Source: Syntrophorhabdus sp. (GTDB lineage Bacteria; Desulfobacterota; Syntrophorhabdia; Syntrophorhabdales; Syntrophorhabdaceae). From it: a stretch of DNA of 41,661 bases. The stretch covers positions 1-41,661 of the forward strand of contig JAAYAK010000053.1 of NCBI GenBank assembly GCA_012719415.1, written 5' to 3'. The notes beneath the pieces are model-generated. The model worked only from the letters and a program-made list of their open reading frames with translations, was not told where the DNA came from and searched no databases. Position numbers and translations under genes: made by a program. Below are positions 20,646-29,426 of this stretch, piece by piece; the stretch's first letter is position 1; every line of letters begins with the position of its first letter.

Positions 20646-22462
20646 CAAGCCTCCGCCCTTGCCAGGTCCTCGAACCGGATGTCGAGGCCGAGGACGCCGA
20701 CGATGTCGCCCATCTCGTCCCGAATGGGCCCTGAAACGGTGACGCACAGCGCCCCGGTTATCCTCGATGAATAAAGGTCGGTGGCGTGTATCCTGCCATC
20801 AGCCATGGGTTTGATGAACCAATCCCTGTCGGAGAAGTCGTCGTTGAGTCCGATCCTCTGGTACTTGGCCTTGTCCACGATCTGTGTGATGTTGCGCGTG
20901 ATCTTGACCCCTTCCCCGTTGACGGCATAGGCGAACTGAATATAAGGATAATCCTCGACGAGGCCCTTGAGGCGCTCTTCCTGCCGGTCCGGCTTCATGC
21001 CCTTGATGTCAGGGTTCTCAATATACTCTTCCACGAGGTGGGCAGCCATGTCGAAAGCCCTCTTCTTCATCAACTCGAACTCGGACACGAACATCTCGGG
21101 GATATACCGCCTCACCTGGTGCTCGAGCTCCTCTTCGGACATGCACGTTATGCGGCCGTCCTCGTATTGTTTCGCGATCCATTTGTTTATTTTGGCCACC
21201 CCGGGATGTGTCTTCTGTACCTTCTCCTTCCCCGTGAGCGCGAAGTGAGAGTTGACCCAGTGGGCTATCCCCGCCAGACCCGATTTATCGGTAATATTGA
21301 CCGCGAGAGGTCTGTTGAGGAGCTTGTTCGTGTCGAATGCAGAATATATCTCCTCGTTCTTCAAGATGCCGTCTATGTGGACCCCCGCCGAGGTCGCATT
21401 GAAGTCGAGCCCCACGAAGGGCTGGTTCTTCGGGACATGATGGCCGATCTCCCGCTCGAAATAGTTGCGCATCTCCGTTATGACCGTCGTGTCCACACCG
21501 TTGTTCTCCCCCGTCAGGGAGACGTACTCCATGACAAGCCCTTCGATGGGCGCGTTGCCCGTCCTCTCCCCGAGACCGAGCAAGGTACCGTTAACATAGG
21601 TGCATCCATACATCCACGCGCTGATGCTGTTGATGAGGACCTTGTAGAAATCGTTGTGACCGTGCCACTCGAGGCAATCCGAAGGCACGCCGGCATCGTC
21701 GATCATGGCGCGAATGATCTTTCCGATGGACCGGGGAAGCGCCGAACCGGGGTACGTGATGCCGACACCCAGGGTGTCGCAGAGCCGTATCTTGACAGGC
21801 AGCTTCGCCTCCTCCGACAGGGCCATGAGCGCCTGGGCAAAGGGAACGCAAAAACCGTATATATCAGCCCTCGTCACGTCCTCGAAGTGGCATCTCGGCG
21901 TTATGCCGTGGTCGAGAGCGCTCTCCACTATCTTGAGATAGTCCTTGAAGACCTGGGGTCTCGTCTTGTTGAGCTTCAGGAATATGTGGTAATCGGAGAC
22001 GCTCGTGAGGATGCCCGTCTCCTTGAGCCCCATGTCCTTCACGAGCTGGAGGTCCTCCTTGTGCGCCCTTATCCACCCCGTTATCTCCGGGAAGCGGTAC
22101 CCTTTCTCCTGGCACCTGCGCAACGCCTCCTTGTCCTTGTCCGTGTACAGGAAGAACTCCGATTGCCTGATGACCCCGTTCGGCCCGCTCAGACGGTGGA
22201 GGAACTCGAAGAGGTCCTCGATCTGTTCAGCCGTGAAGGGAGGCCTTGCCTGCTGGCCGTCCCTGAAGGTCGTATCCGTGATATAGATATCGTCAGGGGG
22301 GTCGATGAGTTCGATCTTGTGGTCGAACTTCACCTTGCAGACCTCATCGTAGGGAAAGATATCCCGGAAGAGCTGGGGGTGGTCCACGTCGATGAGAGGA
22401 TAATTGGACGCACCGGCAACGTTCTTGAAGATAAATCCCTTCTTCTTCTCCTTCTTCTTCAT
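20645..22462 (-). CDS. Re-citrate synthase candidate (HMGL-like acyltransferase) with C-terminal Cache-like sensor domain
   Basis: 605 residues. Residues about 50-420 form an HMG-CoA-lyase-like TIM barrel: DTTFRDGQQ (63-71), the metal site EWHGHND (H267, H269) and GERTGNAP (298-305). This class includes homocitrate synthase, isopropylmalate synthase and the Re-specific citrate synthase of some anaerobes. It is often mislabelled histone-lysine methyltransferase. The aconitase and icd genes that follow point to citrate: acetyl-CoA + oxaloacetate. After a helical linker (about 420-495), residues about 500-600 read like a Cache/PDC sensor domain: [14 protein letters not shown], then [27 protein letters not shown] and [11 protein letters not shown]. 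No membrane segment is present. It could be an internal allosteric sensor. GGGGGTGAT precedes the ATG, 18 nt after aspS. Confidence 0.85.
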   Translation of the reverse strand: MKKKEKKKGFIFKNVAGASNYPLIDVDHPQLFRDIFPYDEVCKVKFDHKIELIDPPDDIYITDTTFRDGQQARPPFTAEQIEDLFEFLHRLSGPNGVIRQSEFFLYTDKDKEALRRCQEKGYRFPEITGWIRAHKEDLQLVKDMGLKETGILTSVSDYHIFLKLNKTRPQVFKDYLKIVESALDHGITPRCHFEDVTRADIYGFCVPFAQALMALSEEAKLPVKIRLCDTLGVGITYPGSALPRSIGKIIRAMIDDAGVPSDCLEWHGHNDFYKVLINSISAWMYGCTYVNGTLLGLGERTGNAPIEGLVMEYVSLTGENNGVDTTVITEMRNYFEREIGHHVPKNQPFVGLDFNATSAGVHIDGILKNEEIYSAFDTNKLLNRPLAVNITDKSGLAGIAHWVNSHFALTGKEKVQKTHPGVAKINKWIAKQYEDGRITCMSEEELEHQVRRYIPEMFVSEFELMKKRAFDMAAHLVEEYIENPDIKGMKPDRQEERLKGLVEDYPYIQFAYAVNGEGVKITRNITQIVDKAKYQRIGLNDDFSDRDWFIKPMADGRIHATDLYSSRITGALCVTVSGPIRDEMGDIVGVLGLDIRFEDLARAEA

Positions 22463-22480
22463 ATCACCCCCGTGAAATTG

Positions 22481-24235
22481 TCAATCGGCAATGGTCCGTA
22501 TCTTCAGCTCCGCGAGCTGTCTCGGCCCCACCCTACCGGGTGCGCCGGTGAGAAGGCAGGAGCCCTTCTGCGTCTTCGGAAAGGCGATAACGTCCCTGAT
22601 GCTGCCAAGCCCCAGGAACATCATCAATATGCGGTCGAGACCGAAGGCTATGCCGCCATGGGGAGGGGCCCCCATCTCCAGGGCCTCCAGGAGAAAGCCG
22701 AACTTGTCCGCCGCCTCCGCTTCTCCTATATTGAGGAGCCGGAACATCTCCGCCTGGTCCTCGGTCCTGTGGTTCCTGATGCTGCCCCCGCCCAGTTCGA
22801 CCCCGTTGAAAACGAGGTCGTAGGAATTGGCGAGAATGGAATCGTAGTCCCCGTCGAAACCGGCAAGGCTCCCCTTGGGGGACGTAAAGGGATGATGGCG
22901 GGCAACGTAGCGTTTCTCCTCCTCACTGTACTCGAGGAGGGGGAAATCGATGACCCAGAGGAACTTGTCCAGGCTCTTGTCGATGAGGTCGTATCTCTCG
23001 CCCAGGTACAGCCGGAACCTTCCCATGAGCTCACTCACGCGGAGCCGCTTATCACACATGATGAACAACACATCGCCCGGCTCGACGCTGAAAAGGGATA
23101 TCATCTGCGACTTCTCTTCGTCGCTTAAGAACTTCACCGTCGGAGACTGGAGCGCCCCGTCGGGATCCATGCGTATCCACACGAGACCGCCGGCTCCTAT
23201 GTCCATGGCCGTTTCCACCGACACGTCGAGGTCCTTGCGGGAGAGGGTCTTTCCCTTGAGAACAAGCCCCTTCACGGCCCCGCCCGCCTCTATCGTCTTC
23301 TTGAAGACCCCGAACTCCGTCTTCTGGAATATGTGCGTCATGTCCACGATGGGCAGGTCGAAGCGCAGGTCGGGTTTGTCGCTCCCGTATTTCTCCATCG
23401 CCTCGGAAAAGCTCATACGGGGAAAAGGGACCTCGGGGGGCCTCTTACCTTTCAATGCCTCGTAGAGGGCAATGATGAGCCCCTCGTTGACAGTCATCAC
23501 GTCTTCCCTGTCGACAAAGCTCATCTCGATATCTATCTGGGTGAACTCCGGCTGACGATCGGCCCTCAAGTCCTCATCGCGAAAACAACGGGCGATCTGG
23601 AAATACCTCTCGAAACCGCTCATCATGAGGAGTTGCTTGAAGAGCTGGGGCGACTGCGGCAGCGCGTAGAACATGCCCGTGTTGAGCCTGCTGGGCACCA
23701 CGAAATCACGCGCGCCTTCGGGCGTCGACTTCGTGAGCAGGGGCGTCTCGAACTCGTAGAACCCCTTCGACAACAGGTAATCCCGCGTGACCGTGTAGGC
23801 CTTGCTCCTTTCGATGAAGACCTTCTGCACCTCCGGGCGCCGCATGTCGAGATAACGGTACCTGAGGCGCGTGGCCTCGCCTATGTCCTCATCATCGAGC
23901 TGGAAGGGAAGGACCTTGCACGTGTTGAGGACCTCAAAGTCCGAAACATACACCTCGACCTCTCCCGTGGGCAAGCCCGGGTTCTCCGTCTCGGCGGGTC
24001 TCCTTCTGACCATGCCCGTCACTTTGAGGACATACTCGCTCCGTATGTCGCCTGCCCTCTCGTGCGCCTCCTTCGATATCTCGGGAGAGAACACGATCTG
24101 GACGATTCCCGTCACATCGCGCAGGTCGGCGAACACAAGCCCTCCGTGGTCGCGTCTCCTGAAGACCCACCCTGCCAGGGTCACCGTCATATCCACATGC
24201 TCTTTTCGTATCGTGCCGCAATAGGTATCTCTCAC
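22481..24235 (-). CDS. aspS: aspartyl-tRNA synthetase, bacterial type, probably non-discriminating
   Basis: 584 residues, class IIb. N-terminal OB-fold anticodon domain with GWVFRRRDHGG, catalytic core with RYRYLDMRR (motif 1), FRDEDLRADRQPEF (motif 2), the inserted GAD domain (about 285-415) and GIAFGLDRILM (motif 3). In bacterial AspRS the residue after RRRD separates tRNA-Asp-specific enzymes (usually Leu) from ones that also charge tRNA-Asn (usually His). Here it is His30, so Asp-tRNA-Asn is predicted, to be amidated by GatCAB. Start is GTG at 24235 with AAGGGG upstream. First gene of the long minus-strand unit, with a near-consensus promoter. Confidence 0.95.
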   Translation of the reverse strand: MRDTYCGTIRKEHVDMTVTLAGWVFRRRDHGGLVFADLRDVTGIVQIVFSPEISKEAHERAGDIRSEYVLKVTGMVRRRPAETENPGLPTGEVEVYVSDFEVLNTCKVLPFQLDDEDIGEATRLRYRYLDMRRPEVQKVFIERSKAYTVTRDYLLSKGFYEFETPLLTKSTPEGARDFVVPSRLNTGMFYALPQSPQLFKQLLMMSGFERYFQIARCFRDEDLRADRQPEFTQIDIEMSFVDREDVMTVNEGLIIALYEALKGKRPPEVPFPRMSFSEAMEKYGSDKPDLRFDLPIVDMTHIFQKTEFGVFKKTIEAGGAVKGLVLKGKTLSRKDLDVSVETAMDIGAGGLVWIRMDPDGALQSPTVKFLSDEEKSQMISLFSVEPGDVLFIMCDKRLRVSELMGRFRLYLGERYDLIDKSLDKFLWVIDFPLLEYSEEEKRYVARHHPFTSPKGSLAGFDGDYDSILANSYDLVFNGVELGGGSIRNHRTEDQAEMFRLLNIGEAEAADKFGFLLEALEMGAPPHGGIAFGLDRILMMFLGLGSIRDVIAFPKTQKGSCLLTGAPGRVGPRQLAELKIRTIAD

Positions 24236-24263
24236 GTTCAGCCCCTTCTAAAAAAAGTGTATT

Positions 24264-24292
24264 ATTATATTGTCAAATCCTTGATTAGTCAA
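24264..24292 (-). promoter_or_regulatory. strong sigma-70 promoter of the aspS-citrate operon
   Basis: Minus strand TTGACT (24287-24292), 17-nt spacer, TATAAT (24264-24269); about 25 nt leader to the GTG of aspS. The best promoter match in the window. Confidence 0.7.
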
Positions 24293-24316
24293 TACGGACA
24301 GGCCGGGAAGACAGCG

Positions 24317-24400
24317 GAAGGACAGGTGATGGGTCACAGGTCATGGGCCATGGAAAAAACCTATTCTCTTCTGTCCGTCACCCATGATCACCTGTACCCA
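24317..24400. repeat. heptad-repeat element, copy 3
   Basis: GAAGGACAGG, then TGATGGG, TCACAGG, TCATGGG (24327-24347) and a degenerate fourth unit, then an A-run (24354-24359). The right arm (about 24369-24400), read on the minus strand, has TACAGGTGAT, CATGGGTGAC and GGACAGAAG, pairing imperfectly with the left. It lies about 80 nt downstream of the galT stop and upstream of the aspS promoter. Confidence 0.65.
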
Positions 24401-24479
24401 AAAGCAATCCTGGATCCCTCAAGAGTCTTCGCTCGACCGGCCGGAGGACAACCTGAACACTCTCCCGCAAAAACATTGG

Positions 24480-25490
24480 TCACAATTCCCCGATCGGCAC
24501 GTTCCTCAGGAACTCGGCGCTCTCTTCGGGCAGGGACGTGTTGATATACATGCCCGTGCCCAGTTCGAAACCGGCGGCCCTGGTAAGCCTTGGGACAATG
24601 GCAAGGTACCAGTGAAAGTACTTGGCGTCGGCACCGCCGGGGGACAATGACCGGATCACGTAGTTGTAGTCAGGGTTGCCGAGACCGAGGTAGAGGCGCA
24701 GCAGAATCTCCTTCAGGATGAGCGCCAGGGCCGGTATCTCGTCATCCGTGATATGGCCGTAGCAGGCGTTGTGCCGCTTCGGATAGATCCAAATGTGGAA
24801 AGGAGACAACGCGGCGTAAGGAACAAAGGCCAGGAAATGTTCGTTCTCGGAGACCACCCTCACTCCGTCGTCCTTCTCTCCTTTCATATAGGTACAATAG
24901 AGACAGTCGCCGAAGTTCACGTAGTAATAGTTGCGTATCGCCTCGTTGAGACGGTTCATCACCTGCCCGGGGAAGACGGGGGTCCCGACTATCTGCGAAT
25001 GGGGGTGTTCGAGGGACGTCCCGGCGTCCTCGCCATGGTTCTTGAAGATTATAACGTGTTCGACGCGGTCGTCATTGTAGAAGGCGAGCTGACGGTGTCG
25101 GTACGCGACCAGTATGTCCGCTACCCGGTCAAGCGGCAGGAGGGCGGTCGTCGTGTTGTGGATCGGCGATTCGATGATAACCTCGTGGAGCCCAACACCG
25201 GAAAGGCATTCCCTGAGGTCATCCCTCTTCTTCACGATGACACCTTCCGGGGTAAGCGCCGAGTACTTGTTGGGCACCACCCGGACCGTCCACCGGCCCT
25301 CATCATCGGAAAGCCTGAGCGTCTCGGAGGGCGTCATGCCCTCGTTGCCCGTGCAGAAAGGACAGGACGGCGAATGATCGGGGAGCGTGACATGTTCCCT
25401 CGCGTGCTTGAAGTCCTCGGGACGCCTGGCCCTCTCCGTGGCGATGATGACCCAGTCTCCCGTGATCTGGTTCAACCGTACCTCAGGCAT
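24480..25490 (-). CDS. galT: galactose-1-phosphate uridylyltransferase
   Basis: 336 residues of the HIT superfamily. It exchanges UMP between UDP-glucose and galactose-1-phosphate. The nucleophile His is in EHPHSQIVG (H164); a CPFC pair (C43, C46) near the N-terminus and further His/Cys residues fit the zinc site. VVPNKYSAL and the WYLAIVPRLTR segment near the end are typical. Start ATG at 25490 has AAGGAGGTG at ideal distance. ADP-glucose phosphorylase is a related alternative. Divergent from the polysaccharide operon, for which it could adjust UDP-hexose supply. Confidence 0.88.
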   Translation of the reverse strand: MPEVRLNQITGDWVIIATERARRPEDFKHAREHVTLPDHSPSCPFCTGNEGMTPSETLRLSDDEGRWTVRVVPNKYSALTPEGVIVKKRDDLRECLSGVGLHEVIIESPIHNTTTALLPLDRVADILVAYRHRQLAFYNDDRVEHVIIFKNHGEDAGTSLEHPHSQIVGTPVFPGQVMNRLNEAIRNYYYVNFGDCLYCTYMKGEKDDGVRVVSENEHFLAFVPYAALSPFHIWIYPKRHNACYGHITDDEIPALALILKEILLRLYLGLGNPDYNYVIRSLSPGGADAKYFHWYLAIVPRLTRAAGFELGTGMYINTSLPEESAEFLRNVPIGEL

Positions 25491-25513
25491 AGGCACCTCC
25501 TTCTCTATTTCAC

Positions 25514-25542
25514 ATAGTATTCCAAAAACCCCGGCTTCACAA
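25514..25542 (-). promoter_or_regulatory. promoter of galT
   Basis: Minus strand TTGTGA (25537-25542), 17-nt spacer, TACTAT (25514-25519), upstream of the strong galT ribosome site. Confidence 0.5.
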
Positions 25543-25590
25543 TCACGAATACCGGAATGACCTGAAGCCCCTCCACATAGCCCTTCTCCA

Positions 25591-25618
25591 TTGACACCAT
25601 CACCACACATGCTATACT
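25591..25618 (+). promoter_or_regulatory. promoter of the exopolysaccharide operon
   Basis: TTGACA (25591-25596), 16-nt spacer, TATACT (25613-25618). The start would be near 25625, 33 nt before the first ATG. Back to back with the galT promoter. Confidence 0.65.
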
Positions 25619-25657
25619 CCACGGTGGATCGCCGGATGCCGCGGGACCGATAACCCT

Positions 25658-26140
25658 ATGAAAGTCCTTTACTTTATCATATCGATCATCATCCTCGCCC
25701 TGGCAACAACGGCGTCATACCGGTATCTGAAACAGGATTGGCTTCTTTACAGGACCGCGGAGGACCTGTCCCGAAGGGGGGCCTGGCAACAGGTGATCCC
25801 GATCTGCGACGCCCTGGCCGGGAAAGGTTTCCGGCCCACAGACACCCTGAGGCTTCTCGGGAAGTCCTACGCGGAGGCAGGGGATCTGACGATGGCCATC
25901 GAGGCCTTCGGGAAGCTGGCAACCATAAACCCCGGCGACGCCGGCGTCGAACTCGAACTGGCCGGGTTGTATGACCGGCAGGGCGATCACGCGCGCGCGG
26001 CGGACATGTACCGTACCCTCCTCGCGAAGGAGCCTGGAAACAGGGCTGCCGCCCTCGGGCTCGCCCGCGCGCTGACCGCCCTTAGACGCTATGATGAGGC
26101 CATCCTGCGCTACAGGGCTATCCTGGGAGAGAAACCATGA
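25658..26140 (+). CDS. membrane-anchored TPR protein (first gene of polysaccharide operon)
   Basis: 160 residues. One N-terminal transmembrane segment (about 4-22), then about three to four tetratricopeptide repeats facing the periplasm (for example ALAGKGFRPTDTLRLLGKSY, and ARALTALRRYDEAILRYRAI near the end). TPR proteins of this type scaffold the periplasmic part of synthase-dependent polysaccharide secretion (AlgK, PelB, BcsC N-terminal parts). No enzymatic motif. The ribosome site is weak. The stop overlaps the next ATG (ATGA at 26137). Confidence 0.75.
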   Translation: MKVLYFIISIIILALATTASYRYLKQDWLLYRTAEDLSRRGAWQQVIPICDALAGKGFRPTDTLRLLGKSYAEAGDLTMAIEAFGKLATINPGDAGVELELAGLYDRQGDHARAADMYRTLLAKEPGNRAAALGLARALTALRRYDEAILRYRAILGEKP

Positions 26141-26772
26141 ATCGATCACTGGCTTACCTGGCGGTTCCATGCATTATCACGATCCTTGTCTTCCTCGCGG
26201 CGCCAGGATGCCCCTTCGCCGGTGAAGCCTCCCGACGGTCTGACACCTTACCCACAGCAGGCCAGGAGATCCCTGACTGGATGGCACGATGGGAGCTTGC
26301 CCGGGTGCTGAGCTACGCGGGGCGACACGAAGAATCCGTCACAGAGTACAGGAAGCTCCTCAAGGAAAGGCCGGACCTCCCGAAAGCAAGGATCGAACTG
26401 GCAAAGGTCCTTTTCTGGCAGAAGAAAGCAGGAGAAGCGCTCGCCGTCCTGGAAGGCGTCGACGCCCGCCAGCTCGATGTCGATTCGGTTCTGCTCATGG
26501 CCGACCTCTACCGGGACCGGAAGTCTTACGACAGGGCCGCCCCGCTTTACAGGGAATACCTTGGGAAGCGTCCCGGCGACAACCCGGCGAGACTGAGGTT
26601 CGCGGAGATGCTGAGCTGGGAGAAACAATACGACCAGTCCCTCGCCGAATACCGCAAGATACTTGCCGCACTCCCCGGGGACGTACAGGTGAGGAGAAAG
26701 TACGCCATGGTCCTCATGTGGTCGAAGAGATACGGTGAAGCCGCGGCGGAACTCAGGAGAACGCTGAAATAG
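26137..26772 (+). CDS. exported TPR protein
   Basis: 211 residues. Signal peptide (hydrophobic about 8-24, followed by PFAGEAS cleavage-like segment), then about four TPR units with a repeated signature: ARVLSYAGRHEESVTEYRKL, AKVLFWQKKAGEAL, AEMLSWEKQYDQSLAEYRKI and AMVLMWSKRYGEAAAEL. The units keep an aromatic (W or Y) at the turn. Periplasmic scaffold likely; it could have arisen by duplication from the N-terminal part of the large protein that follows. Confidence 0.75.
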   Translation: MNRSLAYLAVPCIITILVFLAAPGCPFAGEASRRSDTLPTAGQEIPDWMARWELARVLSYAGRHEESVTEYRKLLKERPDLPKARIELAKVLFWQKKAGEALAVLEGVDARQLDVDSVLLMADLYRDRKSYDRAAPLYREYLGKRPGDNPARLRFAEMLSWEKQYDQSLAEYRKILAALPGDVQVRRKYAMVLMWSKRYGEAAAELRRTLK

Positions 26773-26773
26773 C

Positions 26774-29425
26774 ATGAAGAGGCTCATTCTTCTATCGGTC
26801 CTCATGGTGGCCCTGTTCCCGGCGGCACCCTGCCGGGCCGAGCGAACGGTCACCATCGTACCCCCGGAAGGCAGGGTATCGGACAGGGAAGCACGCCACG
26901 CTCTGGCGCGGATCCTCTCCTACGATGATGCCACGTTGAAAGAGTCTCTTGCGGAGTATCACGCTCTCCTCAAGCTCGCCCCGGGGGACAACACCATCGA
27001 AACGGAGACGGCTGAGGTCCTTCTGCGCCTCGGGATGGACGCCGAGGCGGCTTCGCTCCTTCGTGGCCTCCACGCCCGAAAGCCCGGCGATGCCGCCGTG
27101 GCCGCGGCCCTTGCCGATATCGAATGCGGGCGCGGCCACGCGCTCGCGTGCAGAAACCTTTACCTCGAAGCGCTGGGGACGTCGGGACACAGGCCGGACC
27201 TCTCGCTCCGCTTTGCAGACAAGATGAACATGTGGGGTGATTTCTCCCAGGCCCGGTCTCTCTACCGGCGGCATCTTGCCGGTAACCCCGGTGATCGCGA
27301 TGTGGCCTTGAGGCTCGCGATGACCCTTGCCAGCTCCGAACGATACGAAGAGGCGGAAGGTGTCTGCAGGGACCTGATGGTTACCCGTAAGGACGCCGTT
27401 ACCCTCGCAACCCTCGCCTCGATAAAGCTCCTCGAAAAGGACTTTCCCGCGGCAGAACGATACGCGCGTGAAGCCTTGTCGGCCGGGCCGGGTGACAGGG
27501 AAGCTTCCCGGGTCCTTGGAGAGGCGCTCATGTCCCAGGACAGATATCCCGAGGCCAGGTCACTGTACGAAGGGTCGACCGGTCGGACCGCTGAGGCAGC
27601 AGGGGTCCGCGTGAACATTGGTCGGACCTACCTCAGGGAGAAGAACGCTGCCGAGGCCCGGAGGTATTTCGAAAAGGCCCGCGCGGCAGAGCCGGGGAAC
27701 ATACCAGCCCGTTTCTATGTGAACTGGCCGGACACCGTGCGCTCGGCCGCCTTTCTCTCATCCATTGTCAATGATACGGCTCTGTCCGCGGCCGACCTTT
27801 CCCGATGGGCCGACCGATACCTTTCCCATGGCCTCTTCCCCGAAGCCATCGCCTGTTTGAAGGAAGCACTCCGCCGCGATCCCGATTTCTTTCCCGCCTC
27901 AATTTCCCTCGCCCAGGCCCTTGCCTCGGCCAGGCAATACGAGGCATCCATCACACTGTACAGGGACCTTGCGGCGCGATTTCCCGGCAGTTCGAAGATC
28001 ATCACCGGTCTTGCACGGGTCCTCGCCTGGTCGAGGCGGTATGACGACTCCATAGCCCTCTATCGAAAGATCATCGCCCTCGATCCCACGGACCCCGTTC
28101 CGCGCAGGGAGATGGCGCGTACCGCCATGTGGGCGAAGAAACCGGGGCTCGCGATGGAAACATATGATGCCGCTCTCTCCGTTCCCTCCGGGGAACCGGT
28201 CCGCCGGGAGCACGGTAACGAAAAGGAGACCGTCGACTCACGGGTCCGGGAGCGCATAGAGCGGTCGATCCTCCTCGAGAAGGAGGCAAAGAAGCTCGCC
28301 TACGACGGGCGTTTCGCCCGCTCCCTGCCTGTCTACGAGACCCTCATCAGGGAGAACCCCGGAAACGAGGAGGCGCTCTTCGACGAGGCGCAGGCTGCCT
28401 GTGCCCTGGGCCTGTGCGGCCGCGAGGCAAGGGTCTATGAAAGGCTTCTCGCCATCGACCCGCTTCACTCCCTTGCCGGGGAAGCCGCCGGGAGGCTCCG
28501 GAACCGGGGCAATCCTTCGGCACGTTTCGATTACTCTTACTGGAACGAGCAAGGCAGGGGAGACCTCGCCCGCATCACGCGGAACCGCTTCGATGTCACC
28601 GTCGACGTTCCCGTCAGGTGCCAGTACCATTTCTTTTTCAAGGGCCATCGCTGGCTTGATACACCCGACTTCGATCACGCGACCTACGGCGCCAGCGGTG
28701 TCTCGGTCGGCTTCGCCGGGGTCTTCAGCCCCTTCGTGAAGGCGGAGGGCTCCTTTACGCACAAGAGATATGACTCGAAGACCCTCGCCGACAGGGACAC
28801 GGGCCACGGGACGGTCTGGTTCGATCTCGATGACCGGGTGCGCCTCGGCGCCGGATATGCCCGCACGGACGAGATATACAACTATTTCGGCATAGTTCAG
28901 GGCACGCAGGCGGACCGCGTCTTCGTCGCCTTCAATAGTAACGTTACCCGCAGGTTTGAGGTGAGCGGCAAGGCGGAGTACACAGGTTACAACGACTCCA
29001 ACAGCGGCAGCCTCGTCAGCCTCGCTGCCGGCCATGCCCTCACCGACCACCCGCGGACCTTCAAGGTGGCCGCCTCCGGAGAGATGCGCAATACCCGCCA
29101 CGACAACGAATACGTCTACCGCGACGGGGAGCTCGTCGACATGATCCACCCCTACTGGGCCCCCCGGGACTATCTCGCCGGCAGCGTCATCCTCGAGTGG
29201 CGGCATGACCTCTCGAAGACCTTCATCTGCGGGGCGGAGCAGCATTTCTACGATCTCAAGGCCTCCTTCGGCACGGACTCCGAGAACAATCCCTACGCGA
29301 AGATCGAGGGTGAATGGAACTGGGAGTTCCTGAAGCACTGGTTCGTCGGCATAAAGGGCCTCGCCCACACGTCCCCGAAATGGGACGCCACGGGGGCGTG
29401 GGCGTGGGTGAGGTACCGATTCTGA
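26774..29425 (+). CDS. TPR/outer-membrane beta-barrel protein, putative polysaccharide export porin
   Basis: 883 residues. Signal peptide (MKRLILLSVLMVALFPAAPCRA), then a long TPR array to about residue 578. The remaining 300 residues alternate short amphipathic strands rich in Tyr, Phe, Gly and Asp and end in AWVRYRF with a terminal Phe, the classical outer-membrane barrel sorting signal. This is the layout of BcsC, PgaA and PelB, which guide a nascent glycan through the periplasm and out. I do not see detailed similarity to any one of them. It directly follows the smaller TPR genes and precedes the synthase. ATG 26774 lies one base after the previous stop. Confidence 0.8.
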   Translation: MKRLILLSVLMVALFPAAPCRAERTVTIVPPEGRVSDREARHALARILSYDDATLKESLAEYHALLKLAPGDNTIETETAEVLLRLGMDAEAASLLRGLHARKPGDAAVAAALADIECGRGHALACRNLYLEALGTSGHRPDLSLRFADKMNMWGDFSQARSLYRRHLAGNPGDRDVALRLAMTLASSERYEEAEGVCRDLMVTRKDAVTLATLASIKLLEKDFPAAERYAREALSAGPGDREASRVLGEALMSQDRYPEARSLYEGSTGRTAEAAGVRVNIGRTYLREKNAAEARRYFEKARAAEPGNIPARFYVNWPDTVRSAAFLSSIVNDTALSAADLSRWADRYLSHGLFPEAIACLKEALRRDPDFFPASISLAQALASARQYEASITLYRDLAARFPGSSKIITGLARVLAWSRRYDDSIALYRKIIALDPTDPVPRREMARTAMWAKKPGLAMETYDAALSVPSGEPVRREHGNEKETVDSRVRERIERSILLEKEAKKLAYDGRFARSLPVYETLIRENPGNEEALFDEAQAACALGLCGREARVYERLLAIDPLHSLAGEAAGRLRNRGNPSARFDYSYWNEQGRGDLARITRNRFDVTVDVPVRCQYHFFFKGHRWLDTPDFDHATYGASGVSVGFAGVFSPFVKAEGSFTHKRYDSKTLADRDTGHGTVWFDLDDRVRLGAGYARTDEIYNYFGIVQGTQADRVFVAFNSNVTRRFEVSGKAEYTGYNDSNSGSLVSLAAGHALTDHPRTFKVAASGEMRNTRHDNEYVYRDGELVDMIHPYWAPRDYLAGSVILEWRHDLSKTFICGAEQHFYDLKASFGTDSENNPYAKIEGEWNWEFLKHWFVGIKGLAHTSPKWDATGAWAWVRYRF

Positions 29426-29426
29426 G

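Noticed and set aside
20645-22462. Histone-lysine N-methyltransferase (a frequent database label for such proteins)
   Set aside because: No SET domain; the HMGL-type barrel motifs and metal-binding HGH are clear.
20786-23128. Very long open frame antisense to the citrate synthase and aspS (also 13965-15770, 28238-29542, 3356-4582)
   Set aside because: These mirror the codon pattern of well-identified genes on the other strand, have low-complexity composition and match no family; they are by-products of high GC.
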